Made by a program: the position numbers and the translations under genes. A stretch of DNA of 64,000 nt, taken from an uncultured Ruminiclostridium sp. GTDB lineage: Bacteria; Bacillota; Clostridia; Oscillospirales; Ruminococcaceae. Every line of letters begins with the position of its first letter. Position 1 is the stretch's first letter. This document shows positions 25,453 to 33,527 of this stretch, piece after piece. The stretch is taken from assembly GCA_934462775.1 (NCBI GenBank), contig CAKSIR010000001.1, positions 5,244 to 69,243 on the forward strand, read 5' to 3'. The notes under the pieces were generated by a model. The model saw only the letters and a program-made list of their open reading frames with translations, searched no databases and was not told where the DNA came from.

Positions 25453-26654
25453 CAGTCCACCAGTGTAGGATTGAATGTTTCCTGCCATGGAAGTCCCCAT
25501 TTATTCAATGCGTCCATGAATGGATCCGGATCAAATTCCTCAATGTTGAATACGCCGGGACCCTTCCAAGTGCCTGTCATAATCATCATTGCGCCGATCA
25601 TTGCAGGCACGCCTGTTGTGTAGCTGATAGCCTGCGAGCCGACTTCCTTATAGCATTCCTGATGGTCGCAGACGTTGTAAACATAATACTTAACGTCCTT
25701 GCCGTCTTTTTTGCCCTGCATAATGCAGCCGATGTTTGTCTTGCCCTTTGTTCTCGGACCGAGAGAAGCGGGATCCGGCAGCACTGCCTTAAGGAACTGT
25801 AACGGAACTATCTGCTTGCCCTCAAATTCAATTGGCTCAATGCTTGTCATTCCCACGTTTTCAAGGCACTTGAGGTGAGTGAGATAGCTCTGACCGAATG
25901 TCATGAAAAAGCGGATACGCTTGATTCCCTTGATGTTGATTCCGAGAGATTCAAGCTCCTCGTGGTGGAGAAGATACATATCCTTTTCACCAACCTGGTC
26001 GAAGTTGTAAACGCGCTTGATTTCCATTGGCTTTGTTTCAACCCAATGTCCGTCCTCCCAGTAGCTGCCGTTGGCGCTTACTTCGCGGATATTAATTTCA
26101 GGGTTAAAGTTTGTTGCAAACGGATAGCCATGGTCGCCGCCGTTGCAGTCTAAAATATCAATGTAGTTGATTTCGTCAAAATAATGCTTCATCGCATAAG
26201 CGCAGAATACGCCTGTTACGCCTGGGTCAAAGCCGCTGCCTAAAAGCGCGGTAATGCCTGCTTTTTCAAAGCGTTCCTTGTACGCCCACTGCCACTTGTA
26301 CTCAAACTTTGCTGTGTCCAGCGGCTCATAGTTTGCAGTATCAACATAATGCGTCTTTGTTGCAAGGCAGGCGTCCATAATTGTCAGATCCTGATAAGGG
26401 AGCGCAAGGTTCAGCACAACATCAGGCTTGAACTGATTGATAAGCGCAACCAGCTCGTCAACCTTGTCTGCGTCAACCTGTGCGGTGTGGATAATTGTCT
26501 TGGTTTTGCCCTCAAGCTCGGCCTTAAGCTTGTCGCACTTTGATTTTGTTCTGCTTGCAATCATGATTTCAGTGAAAATTTCACTGTTCTGACAGCATTT
26601 GTGAATTGCAACGGAAGCAACGCCGCCGCAGCCGATGATCATACATTTTCCCAT
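25452..26654 (-). CDS. Carboxynor-/carboxyspermidine dehydrogenase (saccharopine dehydrogenase family)
   Basis: A 400-aa NADPH-dependent enzyme. It condenses aspartate semialdehyde with putrescine (or diaminopropane) into carboxyspermidine (or carboxynorspermidine). The N-terminal Rossmann motif is IIGCGGVAS (residues 6-14), and a saccharopine-dehydrogenase C-terminal domain carries GSGFDPGVTGVF near residue 139. The general family also includes lysine-pathway enzymes, but the one-base overlap with nspC and the rest of the spe operon fix the assignment. Substrate chain length cannot be told from sequence. Confidence 0.9.
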   Translation of the reverse strand: MGKCMIIGCGGVASVAIHKCCQNSEIFTEIMIASRTKSKCDKLKAELEGKTKTIIHTAQVDADKVDELVALINQFKPDVVLNLALPYQDLTIMDACLATKTHYVDTANYEPLDTAKFEYKWQWAYKERFEKAGITALLGSGFDPGVTGVFCAYAMKHYFDEINYIDILDCNGGDHGYPFATNFNPEINIREVSANGSYWEDGHWVETKPMEIKRVYNFDQVGEKDMYLLHHEELESLGINIKGIKRIRFFMTFGQSYLTHLKCLENVGMTSIEPIEFEGKQIVPLQFLKAVLPDPASLGPRTKGKTNIGCIMQGKKDGKDVKYYVYNVCDHQECYKEVGSQAISYTTGVPAMIGAMMIMTGTWKGPGVFNIEEFDPDPFMDALNKWGLPWQETFNPTLVD

Positions 26655-27520
26655 TATAATTCTCCTTTTTCTGTGTTTATTGAAAGCAATAATTCTCGCA
26701 TTACCTTGCAGGCAACAGCAGTTGACGCTCCGCTTGCGTCAAGCATCGGGGAAAGCTCGTTCACGTCAGCGCCTACAATATTAAGTCTGCTGACCTTCAG
26801 TATTCCGCTGAGCAAATCCATAAAGCTGATTCCTCCCGCCTCAGGCGTTCCCGTTCCGGGAAAAACCGACGGGTCAAGCACGTCAAGATCTATTGTAAAA
26901 TATACCGGCTTGCCCTTCAGCCTTTCAACTGTTTCATCAAGGGTATCAAGGTTGAACTTATTAGTGTAAACGTGTTCCCTTCCCCACAAAAATTCGCTTC
27001 GGTCGCCCGAACGAATACCAAACTGATAAATTCTTCCGTCTCCGATAATATCCCAGCAGCGGTGCAGAACGCAGGCGTGCGAAAGCTTTGTTCCGAGATA
27101 ATCGTCACGTAAATCGGCGTGAGCGTCAAAATGGATTATGTGCAGGTCGGGATATTTTTCAGCAGCAGCCCTGACCGCACCCAATGTCACCAGATGCTCG
27201 CCGCCCATCATTACGGGAATTTTTCCCGCGGAGATTACCTGCATTGTGTAGTCGGTAATCATGTCGAGGGCGCGTTCGGGACTGCCGAAAGGAAGCTCCA
27301 GTTCGCCGCCGTCATAGACGCTTATATCGGTTAAATCCTTGTCCTGATAGGGGCTGTACGTTTCCAGTCCGAAGCTTTCAGAACGCATCGCCTTGCCTGC
27401 AAATCGCGTTCCGGGGCGGTACGAGGTGGTGCTGTCGAACGGCGCGCCGAAAATAACTAAATCAGCGTCATAAAATTCACTTTCGCAGCCGATAAAGGTT
27501 TCAACATTCATCTTCAACAT
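26654..27520 (-). CDS. speB: Agmatinase
   Basis: A ureohydrolase that splits agmatine to putrescine and urea. The binuclear Mn site is complete: GGEHLVT, HFDAHADLRDDY, and TIDLDVLDPSVFPGTGTPE. I use the ATG at 27520 (288 aa, GGAGG 12 bases upstream); an ATG at 27511 is possible, and the frame is open further upstream only inside speE. The gene overlaps speE by about 20 bases and the dehydrogenase by one, so translation is coupled on both sides. Confidence 0.92.
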   Translation of the reverse strand: MLKMNVETFIGCESEFYDADLVIFGAPFDSTTSYRPGTRFAGKAMRSESFGLETYSPYQDKDLTDISVYDGGELELPFGSPERALDMITDYTMQVISAGKIPVMMGGEHLVTLGAVRAAAEKYPDLHIIHFDAHADLRDDYLGTKLSHACVLHRCWDIIGDGRIYQFGIRSGDRSEFLWGREHVYTNKFNLDTLDETVERLKGKPVYFTIDLDVLDPSVFPGTGTPEAGGISFMDLLSGILKVSRLNIVGADVNELSPMLDASGASTAVACKVMRELLLSINTEKGEL

Positions 27521-28361
27521 GTTCAAGCAAATCCTCCACATAATTAGGCAGAGCAAACGCACCTCTGTGCAGCTCCGAATTGTAGTATCTTGTTGTAAGT
27601 CCCAGCGCGTTCCACCTTGCCTCGTCCATGTCCCTTATCGGGTGGAATTTCTTTGAAGCAAAACCGAACAGCCAGTGACCGGACGGATAAGTGGGAATGT
27701 GGACCTGATAAACCTTGCTTATCGGGAACGACTCGACAATGCGCTTGTGAGCGCGCTGCATTGCGATTGCGTCGTCGTGATAGAACGGGCTTTCATGCTG
27801 ATTTACCATTATGCCCGATTCGTTCAGCGCCTTGTAACAATTGCCGTAAAATTCCTTTGTGAAAAGTCCCTCTCCGGGTCCGAAAGGGTCGGTTGAATCA
27901 ACAATAATAAGGTCGTACTGATTTTCGCACTTGCGGATATATTTAAGTCCGTCCTGAATATACAGGTGTACGCGCTTGTCGTCAAATGCACAGGCGGTTT
28001 TTGGAAGGTACTTTTTGCAGACCTCAACCACCTGCTCGTCAATTTCAACCATGTCGATGTTTTCAATTGTGTTATAGCGCGCCAGCTCGCGAATAACTCC
28101 GCCGTCGCCTGCGCCGATAACGAGAACGTTCTTTATGTCGGGATTTACCGCCATCGGCACATGGACAATCATCTCGTGATAAATAAACTCGTCCTTTTCT
28201 GTCAGCATCATGTAGCCGTCAAGAGTGAGAAATCTGCCGAACTCCTCAGATTCAAAAACGTCAATGCGCTGAAAGTCGCTCTGACCGCTGTAAAGCTGCT
28301 TGTCAACCTTGATTGACAGCTTTACGTTTTTTGTGTGGAACTCGCTGAACCATAAATCCAT
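27501..28361 (-). CDS. speE: Spermidine synthase
   Basis: A 286-aa aminopropyltransferase using decarboxylated SAM. The methyltransferase-like fold is clear: VLVIGAGDGGVIREL near residue 80, VEIDEQVVEVCKKYLP near 100, and the catalytic segment VDSTDPFGPGEGLF near 155. The length is typical of bacterial SpeE. AAGGAGG precedes the ATG. It lies between speA and speB, so putrescine from the agmatine route is its likely acceptor. Confidence 0.95.
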   Translation of the reverse strand: MDLWFSEFHTKNVKLSIKVDKQLYSGQSDFQRIDVFESEEFGRFLTLDGYMMLTEKDEFIYHEMIVHVPMAVNPDIKNVLVIGAGDGGVIRELARYNTIENIDMVEIDEQVVEVCKKYLPKTACAFDDKRVHLYIQDGLKYIRKCENQYDLIIVDSTDPFGPGEGLFTKEFYGNCYKALNESGIMVNQHESPFYHDDAIAMQRAHKRIVESFPISKVYQVHIPTYPSGHWLFGFASKKFHPIRDMDEARWNALGLTTRYYNSELHRGAFALPNYVEDLLEHVEDEC

Positions 28362-28383
28362 ATTTTAACCTCCTTAAAGAGAT

Positions 28384-29832
28384 TTATTTAAGCACGTTAA
28401 GGCGCTCGATGTTCATATCCTCTGCGCCTGTCATAAAGCAGCCCTTTTCCTTTGCGTAAATTATGTATTCGATTATTTCATCGGTTACCGTTTCACCGGG
28501 AGCGAGAATCGGTATTCCGGGCGGATAGCACATTACAAACTCGCTGCAAATTCTGCCTGCCGTTTCTTTCAGCGGCAGCGAAACCTTGTCCGCATAGAAT
28601 GCGTCCTGGGGAGTACGTTCCACAAGCGGGTTGATGTACTCATGCTCAAGCATACCCGTTTTATCTTTTTTGCAGCGTCTGCGGATTTCCGAAAGCGCGC
28701 CTACAAGACGTTCAAGGTCGCGTTCTCGGTCGCCAACCGAAACATAGGCAAGAATGTTGCCCATGTCGCCGAACTCCGTCTGAATATCGTATTCATCGCG
28801 GAGAATGTCATATACTTCAATCCCCGCAAGCCCTGTTTCAAGGGTGTTTATTGAAAGCTTGGTTATGTCAAAATCGTAAATTGTATCGCCGTTGACGATT
28901 TCTCTTGAATACGCATAATAGTCGCCTATCTGGTTTATTTCTTCCCGTGCATACTCCACAAGACCTATCACCTTGTCGAAAATCTCCCTGCCGTTAAGGG
29001 CGAGATTCTTTCTTGAGAGGTCAAGGCTGGACATAAGCAGATAGGAGCCGCTGGTCGTCTGGGTAAGGTTGATCACCTGACGGACGTAGCCCTGACTAAC
29101 GTTTTCTCCGATAAGCAGAAACGAGCTTTGAGTAAGCGAACCGCCCGATTTGTGCATTGAAACGCTTGCCATATCCGCACCGACGCTCATTGCGGTTGCG
29201 GGAAGCCTGTCGTTGAAATAGAAATGCGTTCCGTGCGCCTCGTCAACAAGAACCATCATGCCCTTGCTGTGAGCGTAATCGGTGATCGCCTTTAAGTTTG
29301 AGCAAATTCCGTAATAGGTAGGATTGTTGACAAAAACGGCCTTTGCGTCGGGATTGTCGTCTATTGCCTTTTTAACGTCATCAAGCGCCATTCCGAGGGA
29401 AATTCCAAGGCGTTCGTCCGTATCGGGATTTACATAAACAGGCACTGCGCCGTTAAGAATCATGGCGTTGATAACGGAGCGGTGAACATTTCGCGGAAGA
29501 ATGATTTTGTCGCCGCGTTTTGATGCGGTGAAAACCATTGCCTGAACGGAAGAGGTTGTTCCTCCTACCATAAAGAACGCATAAGCCGCGCCGAAAGCGT
29601 CTGCCGCCAGTTCCTCAGCCTCTCTGATGACCGAAACCGGGTGGCAAAGATTGTCGAGCGGCTTCATTGAATTTACATCAAGACTCATGCACTTCCGTCC
29701 GAGAAACGCAGTAAGCTCAGGGTTGCCTTTTCCGCGCTTGTGTCCGGGTACGTCAAAGGGTACTACCCTGTTGTTTTCAAATTCTGTGAGCGCTTCCGCA
29801 ATAGGCGCTCTGTCCTGATTTAATCTGTACAT
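28384..29832 (-). CDS. speA: Arginine decarboxylase (fold-type I, Orn/Lys/Arg decarboxylase family)
   Basis: A 482-aa PLP decarboxylase of the B. subtilis SpeA type. The PLP lysine is Lys228 in SMHKSGG, with the supporting Asp in DEAHGTH near 197. The N-terminal FDVPGHKRGKG segment is a family hallmark. The family also contains lysine and ornithine decarboxylases; the agmatinase gene downstream makes arginine the best substrate. It starts nine bases after speD ends. Confidence 0.9.
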   Translation of the reverse strand: MYRLNQDRAPIAEALTEFENNRVVPFDVPGHKRGKGNPELTAFLGRKCMSLDVNSMKPLDNLCHPVSVIREAEELAADAFGAAYAFFMVGGTTSSVQAMVFTASKRGDKIILPRNVHRSVINAMILNGAVPVYVNPDTDERLGISLGMALDDVKKAIDDNPDAKAVFVNNPTYYGICSNLKAITDYAHSKGMMVLVDEAHGTHFYFNDRLPATAMSVGADMASVSMHKSGGSLTQSSFLLIGENVSQGYVRQVINLTQTTSGSYLLMSSLDLSRKNLALNGREIFDKVIGLVEYAREEINQIGDYYAYSREIVNGDTIYDFDITKLSINTLETGLAGIEVYDILRDEYDIQTEFGDMGNILAYVSVGDRERDLERLVGALSEIRRRCKKDKTGMLEHEYINPLVERTPQDAFYADKVSLPLKETAGRICSEFVMCYPPGIPILAPGETVTDEIIEYIIYAKEKGCFMTGAEDMNIERLNVLK

Positions 29833-29841
29833 AATGCCTCT

Positions 29842-30606
29842 TTAATAAATGTTGCTGCCGCTGAAAATCTCAATCATTTCCTGCCTTAAGCTGTTGGTTA
29901 TATCAAGCCTTGTCTTTGGCGGAAGCTCATATACATCGGCGTTGAACAGGTAGTTCTGCAAATCAATTTCCTTTATCAGCATTTTTGTATGGAATATATT
30001 TGACTGATATACATTGACGTCAACCGCGTCGTAGCGCTTGATAATTTCATCGTCGATGTAGTCCTGGATTGACGTGATTTTGTGGTCGAGGAAAAGCTTT
30101 TTGCCGCTTATATCTCTTGTAAAGCCGCGGATTTTGTAGTCCATTGTGATAATGTCCGAGTCAAAACTGCCGATAAGGAAATCCAGTGTGCTGAGCGGTG
30201 TAATTTCTCCGCAGGTTGCAACGTCAATGTCAACTCTGAACGTTGCAATGCAGGTTTCGGGGTGATATTCGGGATATGTATGCACCGTTACATGGCTTTT
30301 GTCAAGATGTCCTACAACAGTATCGCCGCTGAGATTTTTAACCATGCTTTCCTCGGCGATGAGAAATGTAACGCTTGCGCCCTGGGGTTCGTAATCCTGC
30401 CTTGAGATGTTAAGCACATGAGCGCCTATCATTTCCGTTACCTGAGTAAGAATATTGGTTAAACGCTCGGAGTTGTACTGCTCGTCAATGTATGCGATAT
30501 AGTCGCGCTGTTCACGCTCCGACTTTGCGTAACAGACATCATAGATATTGAAGCTGAGCGATTTTGTCAGATTGTTGAATCCGTAAAGCTTTAATTTGTT
30601 TTCCAT
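29842..30606 (-). CDS. speD: S-adenosylmethionine decarboxylase proenzyme
   Basis: This enzyme makes decarboxylated SAM, the aminopropyl donor for SpeE. Using the ATG at 30606 (AGGA seven bases upstream) the protein is 254 aa, the E. coli-type long form. Self-cleavage to a pyruvoyl group is expected at Lys103-Ser104 in [12 protein letters not shown]. The frame is open for 61 more codons upstream to a GTG at 30789, but that part is low-quality coding and overlaps the structured leader. It is the first gene of the polyamine operon. Confidence 0.93.
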   Translation of the reverse strand: MENKLKLYGFNNLTKSLSFNIYDVCYAKSEREQRDYIAYIDEQYNSERLTNILTQVTEMIGAHVLNISRQDYEPQGASVTFLIAEESMVKNLSGDTVVGHLDKSHVTVHTYPEYHPETCIATFRVDIDVATCGEITPLSTLDFLIGSFDSDIITMDYKIRGFTRDISGKKLFLDHKITSIQDYIDDEIIKRYDAVDVNVYQSNIFHTKMLIKEIDLQNYLFNADVYELPPKTRLDITNSLRQEMIEIFSGSNIY

Positions 30607-30931
30607 CGGCAAATCCTCGCATAAATTAAATAGCCCAAATGTATGGGGATATACTCCATATACACTTGAGCCACATATTTCAATATAAAATACGCCTAAC
30701 ACAATAAGGCATTGATTAGAGTCTGTATAGCAAGAACTACTTTTACTACTCTTATTGACTGTTTCACAAGTGTGATATGCAAACTGCACACGGTTGTTAA
30801 GTAACCAACTTATAAAATTTCAATAAGGCAACAGAAGTTGCCGTGTTTTCGGCATTTGACCCAGCTGTCCGTATGGCTATATATTTCTTTCGAAATGGTC
30901 AAAAATTCTTGTAAGGTCTAACCTCCCGATT
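30607..30931 (-). promoter_or_regulatory. Long structured 5' leader of the polyamine operon
   Basis: About 320 bases separate the predicted transcription start (near 30925) from speD. Along the minus strand there is a TTTC-GAAA-GAAA hairpin. Next come two overlapping hairpins that cannot form together: TGCCG/CGGCA at 30839-30854 and GGCAAC/GTTGCC at 30827-30842. After these are GGTT/AACC-type and GTGT/ACAC stems. Last is a nine-pair stem (30636-30644 with 30660-30668) about 30 bases before the ribosome site. I do not recognise a known riboswitch core (not an S-box). The rest of the gap up to deoC holds two divergent promoters. Confidence 0.6.
30820..30855 (-). CDS. Possible 11-codon leader peptide in the spe leader
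   Basis: ATG at 30855 opens an 11-residue frame, MPKTRQLLLPY, ending in TGA at 30820. It covers exactly the two mutually exclusive hairpins of the leader. The ribosome site is weak (CTGGG four bases upstream). An arrest peptide sensing a polyamine or arginine is an attractive idea but only inference. Confidence 0.3.
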   Translation of the reverse strand: MPKTRQLLLPY

Positions 30932-30960
30932 ATTATACATTATTTCGACGTAAATTGCAA
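30932..30960 (-). promoter_or_regulatory. Predicted polyamine operon promoter
   Basis: On the minus strand, TTGCAA (30955-30960), a 17-base spacer and TATAAT (30932-30937). Confidence 0.75.
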
Positions 30961-30997
30961 TAGATTTTCAATAATTTTTTTGTAAACTTTGTCTGTA

Positions 30998-31027
30998 TTG
31001 ACAAACCGATAAAAACAGGTGTAAAAT
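30998..31027 (+). promoter_or_regulatory. Predicted deoCB promoter
   Basis: TTGACA (30998-31003), an 18-base spacer and TAAAAT (31022-31027), divergent from the polyamine promoter. Confidence 0.72.
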
Positions 31028-31049
31028 CATATTGAAAGGACTTGATAAT

Positions 31050-31706
31050 ATGGAAAACAAAGAAATTTTCGGATACATTGACCACACCTTATTAAAGTCA
31101 ACCGCCACATGGACGGAAATAAAATCGCTCTGTGACGAGGCTATAAAATACCGCACCGCATCTGTATGTATTCCTCCCTCGTATGTTCGGAGGGTTCATG
31201 AGGCATACGGCGGCAGCCTGAAAATCTGCACCGTTATCGGCTTTCCTCTCGGTTACAGCACAGGCGCTGTAAAAGCGTTCGAAGCAAAGGACGCAATCAA
31301 ATCGGGCGCTGACGAAATTGACATGGTAATCAATATATGCGATGTGAAAAACGGCGATTTTGACAAAATTGAAAGAGAAATTGAAACAGTCAGGGACGCC
31401 TGCGGAAGTCACGTTCTGAAAGTAATAATCGAAACCTGTTATCTTACCGTTGATGAGAAAATAAAGCTCTGCGAAATCGTGACAAACGCAGGGGCTGACT
31501 TCATCAAAACCTCCACCGGCTTCGGCACGGGCGGAGCAAAAATCGAGGACATTAACCTTTTTAAAAAGCACATTGGCAAAAATGTCAGAATGAAGGCGGC
31601 AGGCGGCGTTAAAACCAAAGCCGACCTGGAAATGTTCATAAATGCGGGCTGCGAGCGAATCGGTACAAGCTCAGCAGTAAAAATTCTTACGGAAAAGGAG
31701 AACTGA
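31050..31706 (+). CDS. deoC: Deoxyribose-phosphate aldolase
   Basis: A 218-aa class I aldolase that splits 2-deoxyribose-5-phosphate to glyceraldehyde-3-phosphate and acetaldehyde. The Schiff-base lysine is Lys153 in DFIKTSTGFG; GADEIDMVINI near residue 87 and the phosphate-binding AAGGVKT near 181 are also present. I start at the ATG at 31050 (GAAAGGA ten bases upstream); the frame extends six codons to a TTG. It is one base away from deoB. Confidence 0.95.
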   Translation: MENKEIFGYIDHTLLKSTATWTEIKSLCDEAIKYRTASVCIPPSYVRRVHEAYGGSLKICTVIGFPLGYSTGAVKAFEAKDAIKSGADEIDMVINICDVKNGDFDKIEREIETVRDACGSHVLKVIIETCYLTVDEKIKLCEIVTNAGADFIKTSTGFGTGGAKIEDINLFKKHIGKNVRMKAAGGVKTKADLEMFINAGCERIGTSSAVKILTEKEN

Positions 31707-31707
31707 A

Positions 31708-32874
31708 ATGGGCGTTAAACGTATTTTTCTTATAGTTCTGGACAGCGTTGGAATAGGCGAATTGCCTGACGCCGACCTTTACGGCGACGTTGGCAGCAAC
31801 ACCGTCAAGGCTTGCTTTTCCACCGGCGGGCTGAAGGTTCCATTCATGAAAAAGCTGGGACTTTTCAATATTGACGGAAACAGCTACGGAGGAATCTGCG
31901 AAAGCCCCATAGGGTCCTACGGAAGATTTGCCGAAAGCTCAAAGGGCAAGGATACCACCACAGGTCACTGGGAAATTGCCGGCATAATCTCCGAAAAGCC
32001 AATGCCTACCTATCCAAACGGATTTCCCGCAGAGGTGATTGACGAGTTTGAAAGGCAAACGGGCAGAAAGGTCCTCTGCAACAAGCCGTATTCCGGCACA
32101 GAGGTTATAAGGGATTACGGTGCGGAGCATATAAAAACAGGCGCGCTTATCGTTTATACCTCAGCAGACAGCGTGTTCCAGATTGCGGCTCACGAGGACG
32201 TTGTTCCTGTTGAACAGCTTTACAGATACTGCGAAATTGCAAGAGAGATTCTCAAGGGTAAGCACGGCGTAGGACGAGTTATTGCCCGTCCGTTCACAGG
32301 CGAGTATCCTTTTTCGCGCACTCCCCGCCGTCACGATTATTCGCTTGTTCCGCCAAAGGAAACCATGCTTGACGCTATCATGGCGAAAGGGCTTGCAACG
32401 AGAGGCGTGGGAAAAATCTACGACATTTTTGCAGGCAAGAGCGTTTCAGCCACCGTCCGCACCGTGAACAACGACGACGGCATGGAGAAAACCTTTGAAA
32501 TTGCCGGCGAGGACTGGAACGGTCTCTGCTTTGTAAATCTGGTCGATTTCGACATGACATACGGTCACAGAAACGATGTTGACGGCTACACAAACGCCCT
32601 CAACAAGGTTGACGGACAGCTTGAAAAGCTTTGCGGAATGATTGGCGAAAACGATGTTGTAATGATTACCGCCGACCACGGCTGCGACCCGATTACGCCA
32701 AGCACCGACCATTCAAGAGAATACACTCCCCTGCTGATTTACGGCAAGAACATAAAGAGCGGCGTAAATTTAGGCACCCGAAAAACCTTTGCAGACATAG
32801 GAAAAACTGTCTGCGACCTGCTGGACGTCCCCAACGGAATCAGCGGCACATCTTTTAAAGAGGAAATTCTGTAA
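31708..32874 (+). CDS. deoB: Phosphopentomutase
   Basis: A 388-aa alkaline-phosphatase-superfamily mutase interconverting (deoxy)ribose-1- and 5-phosphate. Metal-site motifs are VLDSVGIGELPDA near residue 10, GKDTTTGHWE near 85 and TADHGCDP near 312. With deoC it feeds nucleoside sugars into glycolysis. AAAGGAG precedes the ATG. No nucleoside phosphorylase is adjacent. Confidence 0.96.
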   Translation: MGVKRIFLIVLDSVGIGELPDADLYGDVGSNTVKACFSTGGLKVPFMKKLGLFNIDGNSYGGICESPIGSYGRFAESSKGKDTTTGHWEIAGIISEKPMPTYPNGFPAEVIDEFERQTGRKVLCNKPYSGTEVIRDYGAEHIKTGALIVYTSADSVFQIAAHEDVVPVEQLYRYCEIAREILKGKHGVGRVIARPFTGEYPFSRTPRRHDYSLVPPKETMLDAIMAKGLATRGVGKIYDIFAGKSVSATVRTVNNDDGMEKTFEIAGEDWNGLCFVNLVDFDMTYGHRNDVDGYTNALNKVDGQLEKLCGMIGENDVVMITADHGCDPITPSTDHSREYTPLLIYGKNIKSGVNLGTRKTFADIGKTVCDLLDVPNGISGTSFKEEIL

Positions 32875-32880
32875 CTTTGC

Positions 32881-32909
32881 TTGACATTGCGGAGATTTCA
32901 TAGTATAAT
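32881..32909 (+). promoter_or_regulatory. Consensus promoter of the Rrf2 regulator
   Basis: TTGACA (32881-32886), a 17-base spacer and TATAAT (32904-32909): a perfect sigma-A promoter, starting six bases after the deoB stop. Confidence 0.85.
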
Positions 32910-32950
32910 TGAGTAAAACATATATTTTTAGTATGATTTAATTTACTCAA
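32909..32950 (+). promoter_or_regulatory. Inverted repeat from the -10 box to the ribosome site of the Rrf2 gene
   Basis: TTGAGTAAA (32909-32917) is repeated inverted as TTTACTCAA (32942-32950), with 24 bases between. One arm starts in the -10 box and the other touches AAGGAG. It could be the operator for the regulator itself or an mRNA stem that hides the ribosome site. Confidence 0.55.
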
Positions 32951-32961
32951 GGAGTGATTAT

Positions 32962-33399
32962 ATGAAAATATCCACAAAAGGAAGATACGCATTGCGCCTT
33001 ATGGTTGATTTGGCAATGAATGACAACGGAGAATATATTCCCCTTAAATCCATATCGGCAAGACAGGAAATATCCGATAAATACCTTGAACAGATAATAA
33101 ACGCCTTAGGAAAAGCAGGTTATGTAAAAAGTCTGCGAGGTGCTCAGGGAGGGTATAAGCTGGCACATTCACCGTCGTTTTACACGGTGGGAATGATACT
33201 GCGGCTTACCGAGGGCAGCCTTGCTCCCGTCACCTGCCTTGAGGACAACGTAAACCACTGCGAGCGCGCAGCCGAGTGTTCAACCCTGTTCGTATGGGAA
33301 AGGCTCTACAAGGCTATCAGCGATGTGGTTGACAGCATTACAATTGCAGATATACTTGATAACTACAAAAAAAGCATCGGCAGCGATTACTCAATCTGA
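32962..33399 (+). CDS. Rrf2/IscR-family transcriptional regulator
   Basis: A 145-aa winged-helix regulator. The KISTKGRYALRLMVDLA start and the DNA-contact region SLRGAQGGYKLA (about 57-68) are typical. Three cysteines, Cys92, Cys100 and Cys106, have the spacing of the IscR [2Fe-2S] ligands, so it probably senses Fe-S or redox state; CymR-type proteins lack this set. No iscS/nifU neighbour is present. Its promoter contains an inverted repeat suited to autoregulation. Confidence 0.88.
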   Translation: MKISTKGRYALRLMVDLAMNDNGEYIPLKSISARQEISDKYLEQIINALGKAGYVKSLRGAQGGYKLAHSPSFYTVGMILRLTEGSLAPVTCLEDNVNHCERAAECSTLFVWERLYKAISDVVDSITIADILDNYKKSIGSDYSI

Positions 33400-33424
33400 G
33401 TGGGGATTTTCCCCACTTTTGTTT
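33399..33424 (+). terminator. Terminator of the Rrf2 gene
   Basis: AGTGGGG, a five-base loop and CCCCACT, followed by TTTGTTTT. The stem begins at the stop codon. Confidence 0.88.
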
Positions 33425-33450
33425 TATATGGTAAAAATCGCCGCAAAAGC

Positions 33451-33479
33451 TTGAATAAAAAACGTTTTTGTTATATAAT
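33451..33479 (+). promoter_or_regulatory. Predicted promoter of the SDR gene
   Basis: TTGAAT (33451-33456), a 17-base spacer holding AAAAAACGTTTTT, and TATAAT (33474-33479). Confidence 0.72.
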
Positions 33480-33527
33480 AGCCTTAGTTGTTAATTGTAA
33501 AATCTGCTTGGAAAGGACGAATATAAA

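Noticed and set aside
30607-30789. N-terminal extension of SpeD to a GTG
   Set aside because: The added 61 residues match nothing in the family and cover the structured leader; the ATG at 30606 has a ribosome site.
30840-30931. S-box (SAM-I) riboswitch before speD
   Set aside because: A GGAGG and a CGGCAAC are present but the rest of the S-box core and its junction are not.
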